A stretch of 64,000 bases of DNA from Salinicola endophyticus (GCF_040536835.1 NZ_CP159578.1:1984001-2048000); one strand, 5' to 3'; shown: positions 9,258 through 19,461, counted from the first letter of the stretch. The notes: generated by a model not told the origin, from the letters alone. Numbers and translations: made by a program.

Positions 9258-10153
9258 CTGAGACCTGTGGCTTCGTGGCCATCGTCGGGCGCCCCAATGT
9301 GGGCAAGTCGACCCTGATGAACCGGATTCTGGGACAGAAGGTCTCGATCACCTCACGGCGGCCGCAGACCACGCGGCACCAGATCATGGGGATCAAGACC
9401 GTCGACACGGCGCAGTTCATCTACGTCGATACCCCCGGCATGCATCTCCAGACCCGGGATCGCAACAAGGCGATCAACCGCTTCATGAACCAGGCGGCGT
9501 CGCAGGCGCTGCGCGACGTCGACTGTGTGGTGTTCCTGGTCGACCGCACGCGCTGGACCGACGAGGACCAGGTGGTGCTCGACAAGCTGGTCCACGTCGA
9601 GGCGCCGGTGATCCTGGCGGTCAACAAGGTCGACTGGCTCGAGGACAAGGCCTCGCTGCTGCCGTGGCTGGAGTCGCTCTCGGCGCGTCGCGACTTCGCC
9701 GCGATCTTGCCGCTGTCGGCCAAGCACGGCACCAATGTGCCGGAGCTGGAGGCCGAGGTCGCCAAGCGCCTGCCGGAAGGGGTTCACTACTTCCCCGACG
9801 ATCAGGTCACCGACAAGAGCCAGCGCTTCCTGGCCGCCGAGCTGGTGCGTGAGAAGGTCATGCGCCAGCTCGGCGACGAGCTCCCCTACCAGATGACGGT
9901 GGAGATCGAGGAGTTTCGTGACGAGGGCCGGGTGGTGCATATCAGCGCGTTGATCCTGGTCGAGCGGCAGGGGCAGAAGAAGATCCTGATCGGCGACAAG
10001 GGCGAGCGGATCAAGAAGATCGGCACCGAGGCGCGCCAGGAGATGGAGCGCGCTTTCGATGCCAAGGTCATGCTCAACCTGTGGGTCAAGGTCAAGCGCG
10101 GCTGGTCCGACGACGATCGCGCGCTGAAGAGTCTCGGCTACGATCTCGACTAG
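9254..10153 (+). CDS. era: GTPase Era
   Basis: Essential GTPase that binds 16S rRNA and assists 30S assembly. The N-terminal GTPase domain shows G1 GRPNVGKST (12-20), G3 DTPGM and G4 NKVD. The C-terminal KH domain shows [18 protein letters not shown]. It is 299 aa, as in E. coli. The start overlaps the rnc stop by four bases, so translation is probably coupled. Confidence 0.96.
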   Translation: MTETCGFVAIVGRPNVGKSTLMNRILGQKVSITSRRPQTTRHQIMGIKTVDTAQFIYVDTPGMHLQTRDRNKAINRFMNQAASQALRDVDCVVFLVDRTRWTDEDQVVLDKLVHVEAPVILAVNKVDWLEDKASLLPWLESLSARRDFAAILPLSAKHGTNVPELEAEVAKRLPEGVHYFPDDQVTDKSQRFLAAELVREKVMRQLGDELPYQMTVEIEEFRDEGRVVHISALILVERQGQKKILIGDKGERIKKIGTEARQEMERAFDAKVMLNLWVKVKRGWSDDDRALKSLGYDLD

Positions 10154-10163
10154 GGCAGGCGGC

Positions 10164-10871
10164 ATGCAACCCCAGCCGGCCTATCTGCTGCACAAGCGCG
10201 CCTATCGCGAGACCAGCGCACTGGTCGACGTGCTCACCCTGGAACACGGCCACATCCGTGCCGTGGCCCAGGGCGTACAGCGTGCCGGCAGCAAGTCCCG
10301 CGCCAAGCTGCAGCCGTTCGCGCCGCTGCATCTCACCTGGATCGGCGAGGGCGACCTCAAGCGCCTGCGCATGATGGAGACCACCCAAAGTGCAGTGCTG
10401 CTGGCCGGCGAGGGGCTGCTGTGCGGGCTCTACGCCAACGAGCTGCTGACCCGTTCGCTGCCCGTGGGGCTGCCGGTGGGTGAGCTCTTCGCCATCTATG
10501 CCTGGACCCTGGAGCGCCTGACCCGGCCCGCCGAGCGTGCCACGGCGCTACGCCGCCTGGAGATCACCCTGCTCGAGACGCTCGACGCCGAGCCGGTGTT
10601 CGCCGATATCGATGAGCGCGCGCTCGATCCCGCCACACGCTACACCTACAGCCCGTCGAGCCGGCGTTTCTCGCCGGTGGCGGCGGACGCGCCGGGCTGG
10701 GACGGGCGCACGCTCAAGCTGCTCGCCCGCGGCGACTGGGACGCCCCCGGTTTGGCCGGGCTCAGCAAGGCGCTGACCCGGGCGGCGCTGGCGCCATTGC
10801 TGGGGCCGCAGCCGCTGCGCTCGCGCGAGCTGATGCAGCGCCTGAGCCAGCGCCGACGCGGGCTCTCCTGA
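10164..10871 (+). CDS. recO: DNA repair protein RecO
   Basis: Mediator that loads RecA on SSB-coated DNA with RecR (RecFOR pathway). The N-terminal OB-fold carries the family pattern [20 protein letters not shown] and [10 protein letters not shown]. The helical C-terminal part is typical, and I see no zinc-binding cysteine cluster, as in other gammaproteobacteria. It is 235 aa. It begins 10 bases after era in the conserved rnc-era-recO-pdxJ order. Confidence 0.92.
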   Translation: MQPQPAYLLHKRAYRETSALVDVLTLEHGHIRAVAQGVQRAGSKSRAKLQPFAPLHLTWIGEGDLKRLRMMETTQSAVLLAGEGLLCGLYANELLTRSLPVGLPVGELFAIYAWTLERLTRPAERATALRRLEITLLETLDAEPVFADIDERALDPATRYTYSPSSRRFSPVAADAPGWDGRTLKLLARGDWDAPGLAGLSKALTRAALAPLLGPQPLRSRELMQRLSQRRRGLS

Positions 10872-10953
10872 CTCTTGCGCGGGCGTTGTCCGAACGCGCC
10901 GCCCGCCGCATCCCTTGACTACGCCCCCACGCCTTAACCAGAGGAGTTACCCC

Positions 10954-11769
10954 ATGCTCACTACCCGCATCCAACTGGGCGTCAATATCGATCATATCGC
11001 CACCCTGCGTCAGGCCCGCGGTACTCGCTACCCGGACCCGGTGCAGGCGGCGCTGCTGGCCGAGGAGGCCGGTGCCGACGGCATCACACTGCATCTGCGT
11101 GAGGACCGCCGGCATATCCAGGAGCGCGATGTCGAGCTGATTGCGGCGGTGCTCAATACCCGCATGAACCTCGAGATGGCGGTCACCGAAGAGATGATCG
11201 CGCTGGCCGAGCGCCTGCGCCCGGCGGATGTCTGCCTGGTGCCGGAGAAGCGCGAGGAACTGACCACCGAGGGCGGTCTCGACGTGATCGGCGGGCGCGA
11301 CGCGATCGCAGACGCCTGCCGTCGGCTCGCTGCCGCGGGGTGCCGGGTATCGCTGTTCATCGATCCGGAGCCGGATCAGATCGCCGCCGCCCAGGCGGTG
11401 GGAGCGCCGCTGATCGAGCTGCACACCGGCGCCTATGCCGAAGCCCAGGGCGATGCCCGTGGCGTGGAGTACGCGCGTCTCGCCGCGGCGGCGGAGCTGG
11501 CCGGCGAGCTGGGGCTGGTGGTCAACGCCGGCCACGGTCTGCACTATCACAATGTCGAGGCGATCGCGGCGATTCCCGGCATCCACGAGCTCAACATCGG
11601 CCACAGCATCATCGCCCGCGCGCTGTTCGTGGGGCTCAAGGAGGCGGTGGCGGAGATGAAGCGGCTGATGGTCGCCGGCCAGGAGGCCGGACTGGTGGCA
11701 CAGCTCGAATCCTATGACGATGATCACGATCACGATCACGATCACGGCCACGCTCACCACCATCACTGA
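10954..11769 (+). CDS. pdxJ: Pyridoxine 5'-phosphate synthase PdxJ with a His/Asp-rich tail
   Basis: Makes pyridoxine 5'-phosphate from 1-deoxyxylulose 5-phosphate and 3-amino-2-oxopropyl phosphate (vitamin B6 synthesis). TIM-barrel signatures are [41 protein letters not shown] and [13 protein letters not shown]. The start is ATG 10954 after GAGGAG. The protein is 271 aa, longer than E. coli PdxJ (about 243). Most of the excess is a C-terminal tail (about residues 253-271) with nine His and six Asp, encoded partly by four tandem GATCAC units. Such a tail could bind Ni, Zn or Co, or be a slippage product. It is last in the lepA-to-pdxJ run. Confidence 0.95.
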   Translation: MLTTRIQLGVNIDHIATLRQARGTRYPDPVQAALLAEEAGADGITLHLREDRRHIQERDVELIAAVLNTRMNLEMAVTEEMIALAERLRPADVCLVPEKREELTTEGGLDVIGGRDAIADACRRLAAAGCRVSLFIDPEPDQIAAAQAVGAPLIELHTGAYAEAQGDARGVEYARLAAAAELAGELGLVVNAGHGLHYHNVEAIAAIPGIHELNIGHSIIARALFVGLKEAVAEMKRLMVAGQEAGLVAQLESYDDDHDHDHDHGHAHHHH

Positions 11770-11819
11770 GGCTGGCGTTCTCGCCCGATGACACCCTCTT
11801 CGCGAGCGAGACGCCGGCC
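11770..11819. terminator. Possible bidirectional hairpin between pdxJ and barA
   Basis: An imperfect ~12-bp stem (11770-11782 with 11808-11819, one bulge and one G-T pair) lies between convergent genes. It lacks a T-run on either side. Confidence 0.3.
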
Positions 11820-11825
11820 GGGGCG

Positions 11826-14366
11826 TCAGCGCGACGCGGCATGCCGCTCGGCCCAGGCGGCGAGCTGGTCGCAGGCATGGGTGAGCTGCATCCACTCGTG
11901 CCGGCAGTCGGCCAGCGGTGCCTGCTGCAGGCGTGTCTCCAGTGCGCTGCAGGCGGCGCTCAGTGCGGGTACACCGCAGTAGCGGCAGCCGCCGCCGAGC
12001 TGATGCACGGCCTCCCTGAGGGCCTCGGCGTCCGCCGCCTGCCACGCCTGCGCCAGCGTCAGGCGGTGGTTCGGCAGCTCGCTCAGCAGCAGGGTCAGCA
12101 GCTCGTCGGCCAGCGCTTCGCGGCCGCCGCTCAGCTGCAGGGCGAGGTCGGGGTCGACCACCGCCAGGGTTGGCTCGCCGGCCGGCTCACTGACGCCGGG
12201 TAGGTAGCGCATCAGCAGCGCCCGCAGCTGACGCTCGTCGATCGGTTTGGTCAGCAACTGCTGGCATCCGCCGGGCCCCTCTTCGGGCAGCTCGGCGCCG
12301 GGGCTGGCGCTCATGGCGATGATCGGCAGATGCGACCAGCGGCCGCCGAGCGCGCGCAGACGGGCAATGGTCGCGGCGCCGGAGGCGTCGGGCAGGCGCA
12401 GGTCCATCAGCACCAGATCGATGACGTGGCCGGCGGCCAGCGCCAGCGCCGCCTCGGCGCTGCCCGCCACCAGTGAGCTGGCGCCGACGATCGGGAGCAT
12501 CGCATCCAGGTAGTGCTGGCTCAATTCGTCGTCGTCGACCACCAGAATGCGTGGCTGATCGCTGCTCGCCTGGCGCCCGGCGGCATCGAGCATGCCCGCC
12601 AGGGTGCGCCCCAGGAGATAGCGTGAGATCGGCAGCCGCAGCACGCTGCTGCCGATCGGCAGACGCCACGGCAGCGGCTGGGTCGGCTCGGCGTTGACCA
12701 CCAGCAGGCAGGGCCTGGCCATGGCGTCGAAGTGGCGCTGCCAGGCGTCGCGCGCCGCCGGCTCGAGGTCTTGCTGATCGAGCCCGATCAGCGTCAGCAC
12801 CGGCGGCTCGTCGTCCTGGGTCAGAGTGTCGGCGTGGGTGATCGGCTGCACGCGGGCCGACCAGCGCTTGAGTGCGTAGGCGAGCAGATGATCGAGGCGG
12901 GTATGGCGCTGATAGAGGCCGATCCGCGCCTGGCCGAGGTCGAACTCGGCGGGCCTGATGAACGGCTCGCAGGCGCCCAGCGTGACGCTGGCGACCACGC
13001 TGTTGCCGTGTCTGCCATCGTTGCCGAGACGTAGCTCGCCCTCCATCTCGCGCGTCAGACGCCGGCACACGGCGAGACCGCTGCCGCGTCCCGCGGTCTC
13101 CATGGGTGCGGCCAGGGCACGGCGCAGCTGCTCGCGGTCGCTACCCTCGGCACAGCCGGCATCCTTGACGCTGATCGTCAGTCGTACGCGCTCGCCCTCG
13201 CGGCTCGACAGCGTGACACGTGTCACCACATCACCTGCGGCGCCGTACTTGACCGCGTTGCTGATCAGATTGGTCAGCAGCTGACGTAGGGCCACCGGCT
13301 GGCCTACCAGACGCGGTGGCACGTCGTCGTAGACCATGCCCAGCAGCGTGATGCCGCGGGCCTGCGCCAGCGGCGTCTGCAGGCAGTTCACCTCCCACAG
13401 TAGATCGGCGATATCGAAGGTGGTCTCCGTCTGCCGGCGGCGCTCGTCGCCGAGCACGTGATCGACGGTATCGAGCAGACCGTTGGAAGCCAGATGGATA
13501 TGCCGCAGCCACTCGCGCTGACGTGCGTCGAGGGGGCTGTTCTCGAGCAGCCGACAGAGCCCGAGCACGCCGGAGAGCGGGGCACGCAGTTCGTGACTGA
13601 CGTAGGCTAGATCGCTGATCTCCTTGGCGGAATCGGGCCAAGCAGCTGATGAGGCGCTATCGGTCCCGCCAGAGGCGGTGGCGGCATCGGACCAGCGGGC
13701 GGGTGGGACATCCACCGCGATGGGCGCGGGGGCGATCGCGCCAAGGGCCGTCTCGCCGGGAGCGCGCCCGCCAGCGCTCGGGTCGCCAGCTGCCTCAGCG
13801 CGCCGGTCCGCGGCCTGGTGAAGCGAAGCCCCGTGGTGTCGCCGGGCCGCGCCCGCGCCCAGCAGCAGCAGCAAACACAGGCCCGAGAGTGACAGGGTCA
13901 GGATGTGGTAGCGCGATCGCTCATCGATGTCGACCGCGTCGGGGCTCAGTCGGATGTCCAGCCACAGACGTTGCGGCAGCTGTGCGGGGGTGAGCCAGTC
14001 GATCGGCAGTAGCCAGCGCTGTGCGGACTCCGCGTGCCAGCCACGGGCATCGGCACTCAGCGGGCGCGGCGGCGGGCCGGGCGTCTCGCCGCTGCAGTCG
14101 GCTTCGCTGCCGTCATCGTTGCGCAGGGTGACGTTGCGGATGTCGGGATCGTTCGAGAGCTGCATCAACAGCCGGTGGATGGTGGCGTGGTCCTCGTCGC
14201 GCAGGGCCTCGGTGAGCGCCGGGACCAGCACGCGACCCATCGTTCCCAGGTGTTCCGGCACCTGCTGGCCACGCGCCTGCTCGAGCTGCCACAGGTGGCG
14301 CCCGCTCAGGATCAGGACCCCGATCACCAGGATCAGCGCAAGACGTGTCAACCAGCGTGAGAGCAT
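11826..14366 (-). CDS. barA: Hybrid sensor histidine kinase, BarA/GacS type
   Basis: Membrane sensor expected to signal to a UvrY/GacA response regulator. Order of parts (numbered from a TTG at 14375, three codons before the ATG used here): TM1 about 10-25; periplasmic sensor about 28-155; TM2 about 158-176; a Pro/Ala/Gly-rich linker 180-250; HisKA with His261 (SHELRAPLSG); ATPase N-box NLISNAVKYG; a receiver-like domain without Asp; a true receiver with MDLRLPD Asp658; and HPt with His791 (HQLGGG). Adjacency to cysM-rlmD-relA-mazG matches gacS in Pseudomonas and barA in E. coli. Odd points: no recognisable HAMP, a degenerate G1 box (DAGCAE instead of DxGxG) and no clear F box. The start could be TTG 14375, which has a closer GGGG. 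Confidence 0.85.
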   Translation of the reverse strand: MLSRWLTRLALILVIGVLILSGRHLWQLEQARGQQVPEHLGTMGRVLVPALTEALRDEDHATIHRLLMQLSNDPDIRNVTLRNDDGSEADCSGETPGPPPRPLSADARGWHAESAQRWLLPIDWLTPAQLPQRLWLDIRLSPDAVDIDERSRYHILTLSLSGLCLLLLLGAGAARRHHGASLHQAADRRAEAAGDPSAGGRAPGETALGAIAPAPIAVDVPPARWSDAATASGGTDSASSAAWPDSAKEISDLAYVSHELRAPLSGVLGLCRLLENSPLDARQREWLRHIHLASNGLLDTVDHVLGDERRRQTETTFDIADLLWEVNCLQTPLAQARGITLLGMVYDDVPPRLVGQPVALRQLLTNLISNAVKYGAAGDVVTRVTLSSREGERVRLTISVKDAGCAEGSDREQLRRALAAPMETAGRGSGLAVCRRLTREMEGELRLGNDGRHGNSVVASVTLGACEPFIRPAEFDLGQARIGLYQRHTRLDHLLAYALKRWSARVQPITHADTLTQDDEPPVLTLIGLDQQDLEPAARDAWQRHFDAMARPCLLVVNAEPTQPLPWRLPIGSSVLRLPISRYLLGRTLAGMLDAAGRQASSDQPRILVVDDDELSQHYLDAMLPIVGASSLVAGSAEAALALAAGHVIDLVLMDLRLPDASGAATIARLRALGGRWSHLPIIAMSASPGAELPEEGPGGCQQLLTKPIDERQLRALLMRYLPGVSEPAGEPTLAVVDPDLALQLSGGREALADELLTLLLSELPNHRLTLAQAWQAADAEALREAVHQLGGGCRYCGVPALSAACSALETRLQQAPLADCRHEWMQLTHACDQLAAWAERHAASR

Positions 14367-14684
14367 CGGCGGCAACGAACCCCATGATGTCGATTAGGTT
14401 GCATCTATCGGCCGATACGGCGCGATCCGTAGCGCGGGCAGGCGGGGCGCACGCCTGCGGCTTGCCGCCGAGCACTGATTGGGTCTCTCGGCCGGGCGCT
14501 ACACGGCTGCCTATTGAACCATCACTACGCGGCGTTGCGAATTCGTTTTGCGTTTTCCAGCGTGTCGCGGCAGGCTAGCGCTGCCCGCCAGGCGTGTGCC
14601 CTGCGATCCTCGGGGCTGCGTTGGCCGGTGGTGTGGCGACCCCGGCTGCTGGCGTGCGACGTCGCGACCCAGGCGGCGCGTCGT

Positions 14685-14712
14685 GTTCGATATACGCTGC
14701 GTTCGATATACT
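14685..14712 (+). promoter_or_regulatory. Direct repeat with -10-like element upstream of cysM
   Basis: GTTCGATATAC occurs twice (14685-14695 and 14701-14711), exactly 16 bases apart. The second copy runs into TATACT (14707-14712), a good -10. The rest of the 421-base barA-cysM gap shows nothing clear. The repeat could be an activator site or a duplicated promoter core. Confidence 0.35.
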
Positions 14713-14787
14713 GGGACGATGTTTTTCGCGTTCACCGCCACCGGCGGTGACGGCGCGTCATCTATACCGACTGCTAGGACATCTGCC

Positions 14788-15684
14788 ATGGCATTTCCCA
14801 CGCTCGCGCAAACCGTCGGCAACACGCCGCTGGTGAGGCTCGCCCGCATCAACGCCGGCCGCGACAATACGCTGCTGGCCAAGCTCGAGGGTAACAACCC
14901 GGCGGGCTCGGTGAAGGATCGGCCGGCACTGTCGATGCTGCGCGAGGCGCAGGCGCGCGGCGATATCGTACCCGGCGATACGCTGATCGAAGCCACTTCC
15001 GGCAATACCGGCATCGCGCTGGCCATGGCGGCGGCGGTGATGGGCTATCGCATGGTTCTGATCATGCCGGAGAACGCCTCCAGCGAGCGCAAGCAGGCGA
15101 TGGCCGCCTATGGCGCCGAGCTGATCGGCGTGAGCAAGGAGCAGGGCATGGAAGGCGCGCGCGATCTCGCCAATGCGATGATCGCCCGGGGTGAGGGCAA
15201 GTCTCTCGACCAGTTCGCCAATGGCGACAATCCGCTGGCGCACTATCACTCCACCGGCCCCGAGCTGTGGGAGCAGACTGCCGGGCGCATCACCCATTTC
15301 GTCAGTTCCATGGGCACCACCGGCACGATCATGGGTACGTCGCGCTATCTCAAGGAGCGCAACCCGTCGATCGAGATCGTCGGCCTGCAGCCGGCGGACG
15401 GCGCCAGCATCGCCGGTATCCGGCGCTGGCCAGAGGCCTACCGCCCGAGCATCTTCGAGCCCGCCCGGGTCGACCGCATCCTCGATATCGAGCAGCACGA
15501 GGCGGAGCATCACATGCGCCGGCTGGCGCGCGAGGAGGGCATCCTGGCCGGTGTCTCCTCGGGCGGAGCCCTGGCCGGGGCGCTGCGCATCGCCGAGGAG
15601 GTCGACAACGCGGTGATCGTGTTCATCGTGTGTGATCGCGGCGATCGCTATCTCTCCACCGGCCTCTACGCCCCGGACGCCTGA
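14788..15684 (+). CDS. cysM: Cysteine synthase B
   Basis: PLP enzyme making cysteine (or S-sulfocysteine from thiosulfate) from O-acetylserine. Visible are the PLP lysine Lys43 in AGSVKDRPA, the phosphate-binding EATSGNTGIALAM (about 68-80), GTTGTIMG and the C-terminal SSGGALAG. The 298-aa length and motifs such as ADGASIAGIRRWP fit CysM rather than CysK. The start is ATG 14788, with AGGA 8 bases upstream; the frame is open further upstream but encodes Cys/Arg-rich sequence unlike the family. It is followed one base later by rlmD. Confidence 0.93.
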   Translation: MAFPTLAQTVGNTPLVRLARINAGRDNTLLAKLEGNNPAGSVKDRPALSMLREAQARGDIVPGDTLIEATSGNTGIALAMAAAVMGYRMVLIMPENASSERKQAMAAYGAELIGVSKEQGMEGARDLANAMIARGEGKSLDQFANGDNPLAHYHSTGPELWEQTAGRITHFVSSMGTTGTIMGTSRYLKERNPSIEIVGLQPADGASIAGIRRWPEAYRPSIFEPARVDRILDIEQHEAEHHMRRLAREEGILAGVSSGGALAGALRIAEEVDNAVIVFIVCDRGDRYLSTGLYAPDA

Positions 15685-15685
15685 G

Positions 15686-17089
15686 ATGGCGATGCTGGGG
15701 AAACGCCGCACACCGGTGCGCAAACGAGAGACCACCGTCGCCGCCGGCGGGGAAGCCGAGAAGCCGGGGCTGTATATCGAGCGCCTGGCCCACGACGGTC
15801 GCGGCATAGCCCGCGCGGCCAGCGGCAAGACGGTGTTCGTCAGCGGTGCCCTGCCCGGCGAACGGGTCGAGGTGGCGGTGCACCGCGAGCGGCGGCGCTT
15901 CGATGAGGCCCACGTGCGCCAGCGCCTGGTCAGCGCGCCCGAGCGGGTCACTCCGCCCTGCGTCTATTTCGACCGCTGTGGTGGCTGCGACCTGCAGCAC
16001 ATGGATATCGCCGCCCAGCGCGAGCACAAGCGCCGGGTGGTGAGCGAGCTGCTCGCCCGGCAGGGCATCGAGCCCCCCGGCGAGGTGGTGCTGATCGCCG
16101 GCGCCGATATCGGCTATCGCCGGCGCGCTCGGCTCGGCGTCAAGCGTGACGGCGAGGGGCGCATGCATCTCGGTTTTCGCGCCCGCGGCAGCGATCAACT
16201 GGTCGATATCGTCGGCTGCATGGTGCTGACGCCGGCGCTCGCCGCGCTGCTGGCACCGCTGCGCGAGCTGCTCACGACCTTGGCCGTGCCGCGCCACGTG
16301 GGTCACCTGGAGCTGCTGCTGGATGACCACGCCATGCCGGTGGTGGTGGTGCGCCAACTGCGTGAAGTGAGCGAGGACAGCGAGCGCTGGCGACGCTTCG
16401 GCGAGCGCCATGGCGTCGCGGTGGCCCAGCTGCAGGGCCGTGAGCAGCCGCAGCTGCACTGGCTGGGCGCGGTACCAACGCTGGCGGTGAGGGTGCAGGG
16501 CGCCGCCCATGCGGTGACGCTGGCGCTGGCGCCAGGGGATTTCGTCCAGGTCAACGCCGAGATCAATCAGCGTCTGATCGATACGGTCCGTGCCTGGCTG
16601 ACACCGACACCGCGCATGCGGCTACTCGATCTGTTCGCCGGCATCGGCAACTTCTCGCTGGCGCTGGCCGGCGAGGTGGCTGCGGTGACCGCCGTCGAGG
16701 GCAGTCAGACGATGGTCGAGCGCCTGCGAGCCAACGCCGACGCCAATGCACTTCCCGCGGTGACGGCGGTGCAGGCGGACCTGAGTGCACCGGATGCCGG
16801 TCTCGAGGCACTGCTGGCGGACCACGACACCTTGATTCTCGACCCGCCGCGGGATGGCGCCGATGCGCTCTGCCGGCGGGTGGCGCAGAGTGAGGTGGCG
16901 CAGGTGCTCTACGTCTCCTGTGACCCGGCCTCGCTGGCGCGTGATGCAGCGCATCTCGTCGCCGGCGGCCTGGTGCTGCGGCGGCTGGCGGTCGCCGACA
17001 TGTTTCCGCACACCGCGCACCTGGAGTCGCTGGCACTGTTCACGCGCCCGGGTGTGGCGGTCGAGGCCGGCGGCCCCGATCACGACTGA
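15686..17089 (+). CDS. rlmD: 23S rRNA (uracil-1939-C5) methyltransferase RlmD
   Basis: SAM-dependent enzyme making m5U1939 in 23S rRNA. A TRAM domain covers about residues 26-85. The 4Fe-4S cysteines Cys92, Cys98 and Cys101 (PCVYFDRCGGCD) have a fourth ligand near residue 178 (DIVGCMVL). The Rossmann SAM site is DLFAGIGNFSLAL, followed by LDPPRDGAD and YVSCDPASLARD containing the catalytic cysteine. It is 467 aa. The ATG at 15686 is one base after the cysM stop, and the order cysM-rlmD-relA is as in Pseudomonas. Confidence 0.94.
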   Translation: MAMLGKRRTPVRKRETTVAAGGEAEKPGLYIERLAHDGRGIARAASGKTVFVSGALPGERVEVAVHRERRRFDEAHVRQRLVSAPERVTPPCVYFDRCGGCDLQHMDIAAQREHKRRVVSELLARQGIEPPGEVVLIAGADIGYRRRARLGVKRDGEGRMHLGFRARGSDQLVDIVGCMVLTPALAALLAPLRELLTTLAVPRHVGHLELLLDDHAMPVVVVRQLREVSEDSERWRRFGERHGVAVAQLQGREQPQLHWLGAVPTLAVRVQGAAHAVTLALAPGDFVQVNAEINQRLIDTVRAWLTPTPRMRLLDLFAGIGNFSLALAGEVAAVTAVEGSQTMVERLRANADANALPAVTAVQADLSAPDAGLEALLADHDTLILDPPRDGADALCRRVAQSEVAQVLYVSCDPASLARDAAHLVAGGLVLRRLAVADMFPHTAHLESLALFTRPGVAVEAGGPDHD

Positions 17090-17211
17090 CGCGAATCACC
17101 ACGAAAGCGACTAGAAAGCTATTATCACGAACAACGAAAGCCCGGCGCCGCGGGGCCTGTCGCTAAGCGGCAGGCGGCGGCATCAAGAGGCTCCAGGAGG
17201 CGAGGACAGGC

Positions 17212-19461
17212 ATGGTCAAGGTGCGTGAGGATCAGCCGTCGGTCGGCCCCGGCGGTATCGATCTCGAGGGGTGGCTCGAGCGATTGAACGGCGAAGTGAC
17301 GCTGCGTGACCCGCAGCGCATGCGTCAGGCGTGCGAGCTGGCGCGCGCCGTAGGGGAGAACCCGCAGGCGACGACGTTGGAGAGCGTGCCCGGGCTGAGC
17401 CTGCTCACCGGTCTGGAGATGGCCGATATCCTCAGCCAGCTGCGGCTCGATCAGCCGACGCTGGAGGCGGCGGTACTCTATCGCAGCGTGCGCCGGGGCC
17501 TGATCAGCGTCGAGGGCGTGGCCAAGCGCCTGGGGCAGGAGGTCGCGCAGCTGATCGAAGGCGTGCTCAGCATGGCTGCGATCAGTCAGCTGCAGGCGCC
17601 CAAGCAGGGGCTCTCCCAGCACAACCAGCAGGAGAACCTGCGCAAGATGCTGGTGACCATGGTCGACGACGTGCGCGTGGCGCTGATCAAGATCGCCGAG
17701 CGCACCTGCGCTCTGCGTCAGGTCAAGGATGCCTCGCGCGAGAAGCGTCTGCGCGTGGCGCGCGAGGTGTTCGATATCTACGCACCGCTGGCACACCGCC
17801 TTGGCGTCGGTCAGGTGAAGTGGGAACTCGAGGATCTGGCCTTCCGCTATCTCCACGAGAGCGAGTACAAGTCGATCGCCAAGCAGTTGGCGGAGAAGCG
17901 CCTCGACCGCGACCGCTACATCAAGGAGGTGGTCGCCACCCTCGAGACGCTGCTCGAGCGTCAGGGGATCAGCCAGTACCAGGTAGACGGCCGCGCCAAG
18001 CACATCTATTCGATCTGGCGCAAGATGCAGCGCAAGCACATCGACTTCTCTCAGGTCTACGACGTGCGTGCGGTGCGCATTCTGGTGCCCGAGATCGCCG
18101 ACTGCTACACCACGCTGGGGGTGGTGCACTCGCGCTGGCACCACGTGCCCAACGAGTTCGACGACTATATCGCCAACCCCAAGAAGAACGGCTACCAGTC
18201 GCTGCACACCGCGGTCTTCGGCCCCGAGAACAAGGTGCTGGAGATCCAGGTGCGCACCTTCGCCATGCACGAGGAGGCCGAGCTCGGCGTCTGCGCCCAC
18301 TGGCGCTACAAGGGCACCGATCTCGACCCCAAGAGCCGCAGCTACGAAGAGAAGATCGCCTGGCTGCGCCAGGTTCTGGAGTGGCAGGAGGAGGTCGGCG
18401 ACGTCGGCGACTTCCGCGAAGGGCTCTCCAGCGACGTGGCCCCGGATCGCATCTATGTGTTCACGCCCGATGGTCACGTCATCGACATGCCACAGGTGGC
18501 GACGCCGATCGACTTCGCCTACCGCGTGCACACCGAGATCGGCCATCGCTGCCGCGGGGCCAAGGTCGACGGACGCATCGTGCCGCTGACCTACCTGCTC
18601 AAGACCGGCCAGCAGGTGGAGATCCTCACGGCGACCAAGAGCGCACCGAGCCGTGACTGGCTCAACCCCAATCTGGGCTACGTGCGCACCTCGCGGGCGA
18701 GGGCCAAGATCCAGGCGTGGTTCAAGCAGCAGGCGCGTGAGCAGAACCTCGAAGAGGGCAAGGCGATCTTCGACCGCGAGTTCCGGCGCCTGGACATCGA
18801 AGGCATCGATCTCACCCGGCTCGCCGAGACGGTCAACTACACCAGCACCGAGGACATGTACGCAGCGATCGGCGCCGGCGACCTGCGCATCGGCCAGGTG
18901 CTGCACCAGGCGCAGCAGAAGTTCGGCGATAGCGACGACCAGGAGCAGCTCGACCGCCTGCTGACCAAGCCCAAGCGCCAGCCATCGCGGGAGGCCGGCG
19001 ATGGCATCACCGTCCTCGGGGTGGGCAACCTCAAGACGCTGATGGCCAACTGCTGCCACCCGGTGCCCGGCGATCAGATCATCGGCTATATCACCCAGGG
19101 GCGTGGGGTCACCATCCACCGCCAGGACTGCGCCAACGTGCTGCAGCTGCGCAGCGAAGAGCCGCGGCGCATCGTCGACGTCGAGTGGGGCGACCGCGCG
19201 CGAACCCAGTATCCGGTGGATATCGAGATCGAAGCCTGGGACCGCTCGGGGCTGCTGCGCGATGTCACCCACGTGCTCTCCAGCGATCGGATCAACGTCA
19301 CCTCGGTGAACACCGCCACCGACAAGCACGACAACATCGCGCGCATGCGCATCACCCTCGAGGTCGATGGGCTCGAGGCGCTGGAGCGTATCTTCTCGCG
19401 TATCCAGCAGTTGCCCAACGTGATCGACGTCAAACGCCTGCGCCAGGGACAGATCCAGTGA
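17212..19461 (+). CDS. relA: GTP pyrophosphokinase RelA ((p)ppGpp synthetase I)
   Basis: Ribosome-bound alarmone synthetase of the stringent response. Order: N-terminal HD-like domain lacking an intact HD pair, so probably hydrolase-inactive as in RelA; synthetase domain (about 240-350) with YSIWRKMQRKH, YDVRAVRILVPE and GYQSLHTAV; TGS domain (about 408-470, IYVFTPDGHVIDMP); a helical and zinc-finger region with NCCHPVPGD; and an ACT domain at the end (SGLLRDVTHVLSSD). It is 749 aa, like E. coli RelA (744). The 122-base gap after rlmD suggests its own promoter, but none stands out. It overlaps mazG by 4 bases. Confidence 0.95.
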   Translation: MVKVREDQPSVGPGGIDLEGWLERLNGEVTLRDPQRMRQACELARAVGENPQATTLESVPGLSLLTGLEMADILSQLRLDQPTLEAAVLYRSVRRGLISVEGVAKRLGQEVAQLIEGVLSMAAISQLQAPKQGLSQHNQQENLRKMLVTMVDDVRVALIKIAERTCALRQVKDASREKRLRVAREVFDIYAPLAHRLGVGQVKWELEDLAFRYLHESEYKSIAKQLAEKRLDRDRYIKEVVATLETLLERQGISQYQVDGRAKHIYSIWRKMQRKHIDFSQVYDVRAVRILVPEIADCYTTLGVVHSRWHHVPNEFDDYIANPKKNGYQSLHTAVFGPENKVLEIQVRTFAMHEEAELGVCAHWRYKGTDLDPKSRSYEEKIAWLRQVLEWQEEVGDVGDFREGLSSDVAPDRIYVFTPDGHVIDMPQVATPIDFAYRVHTEIGHRCRGAKVDGRIVPLTYLLKTGQQVEILTATKSAPSRDWLNPNLGYVRTSRARAKIQAWFKQQAREQNLEEGKAIFDREFRRLDIEGIDLTRLAETVNYTSTEDMYAAIGAGDLRIGQVLHQAQQKFGDSDDQEQLDRLLTKPKRQPSREAGDGITVLGVGNLKTLMANCCHPVPGDQIIGYITQGRGVTIHRQDCANVLQLRSEEPRRIVDVEWGDRARTQYPVDIEIEAWDRSGLLRDVTHVLSSDRINVTSVNTATDKHDNIARMRITLEVDGLEALERIFSRIQQLPNVIDVKRLRQGQIQ

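Noticed and set aside
17125..19329. 734-codon minus-strand open frame opposite relA
   Set aside because: No family motif; relA is certain. Typical GC-rich antisense frame.
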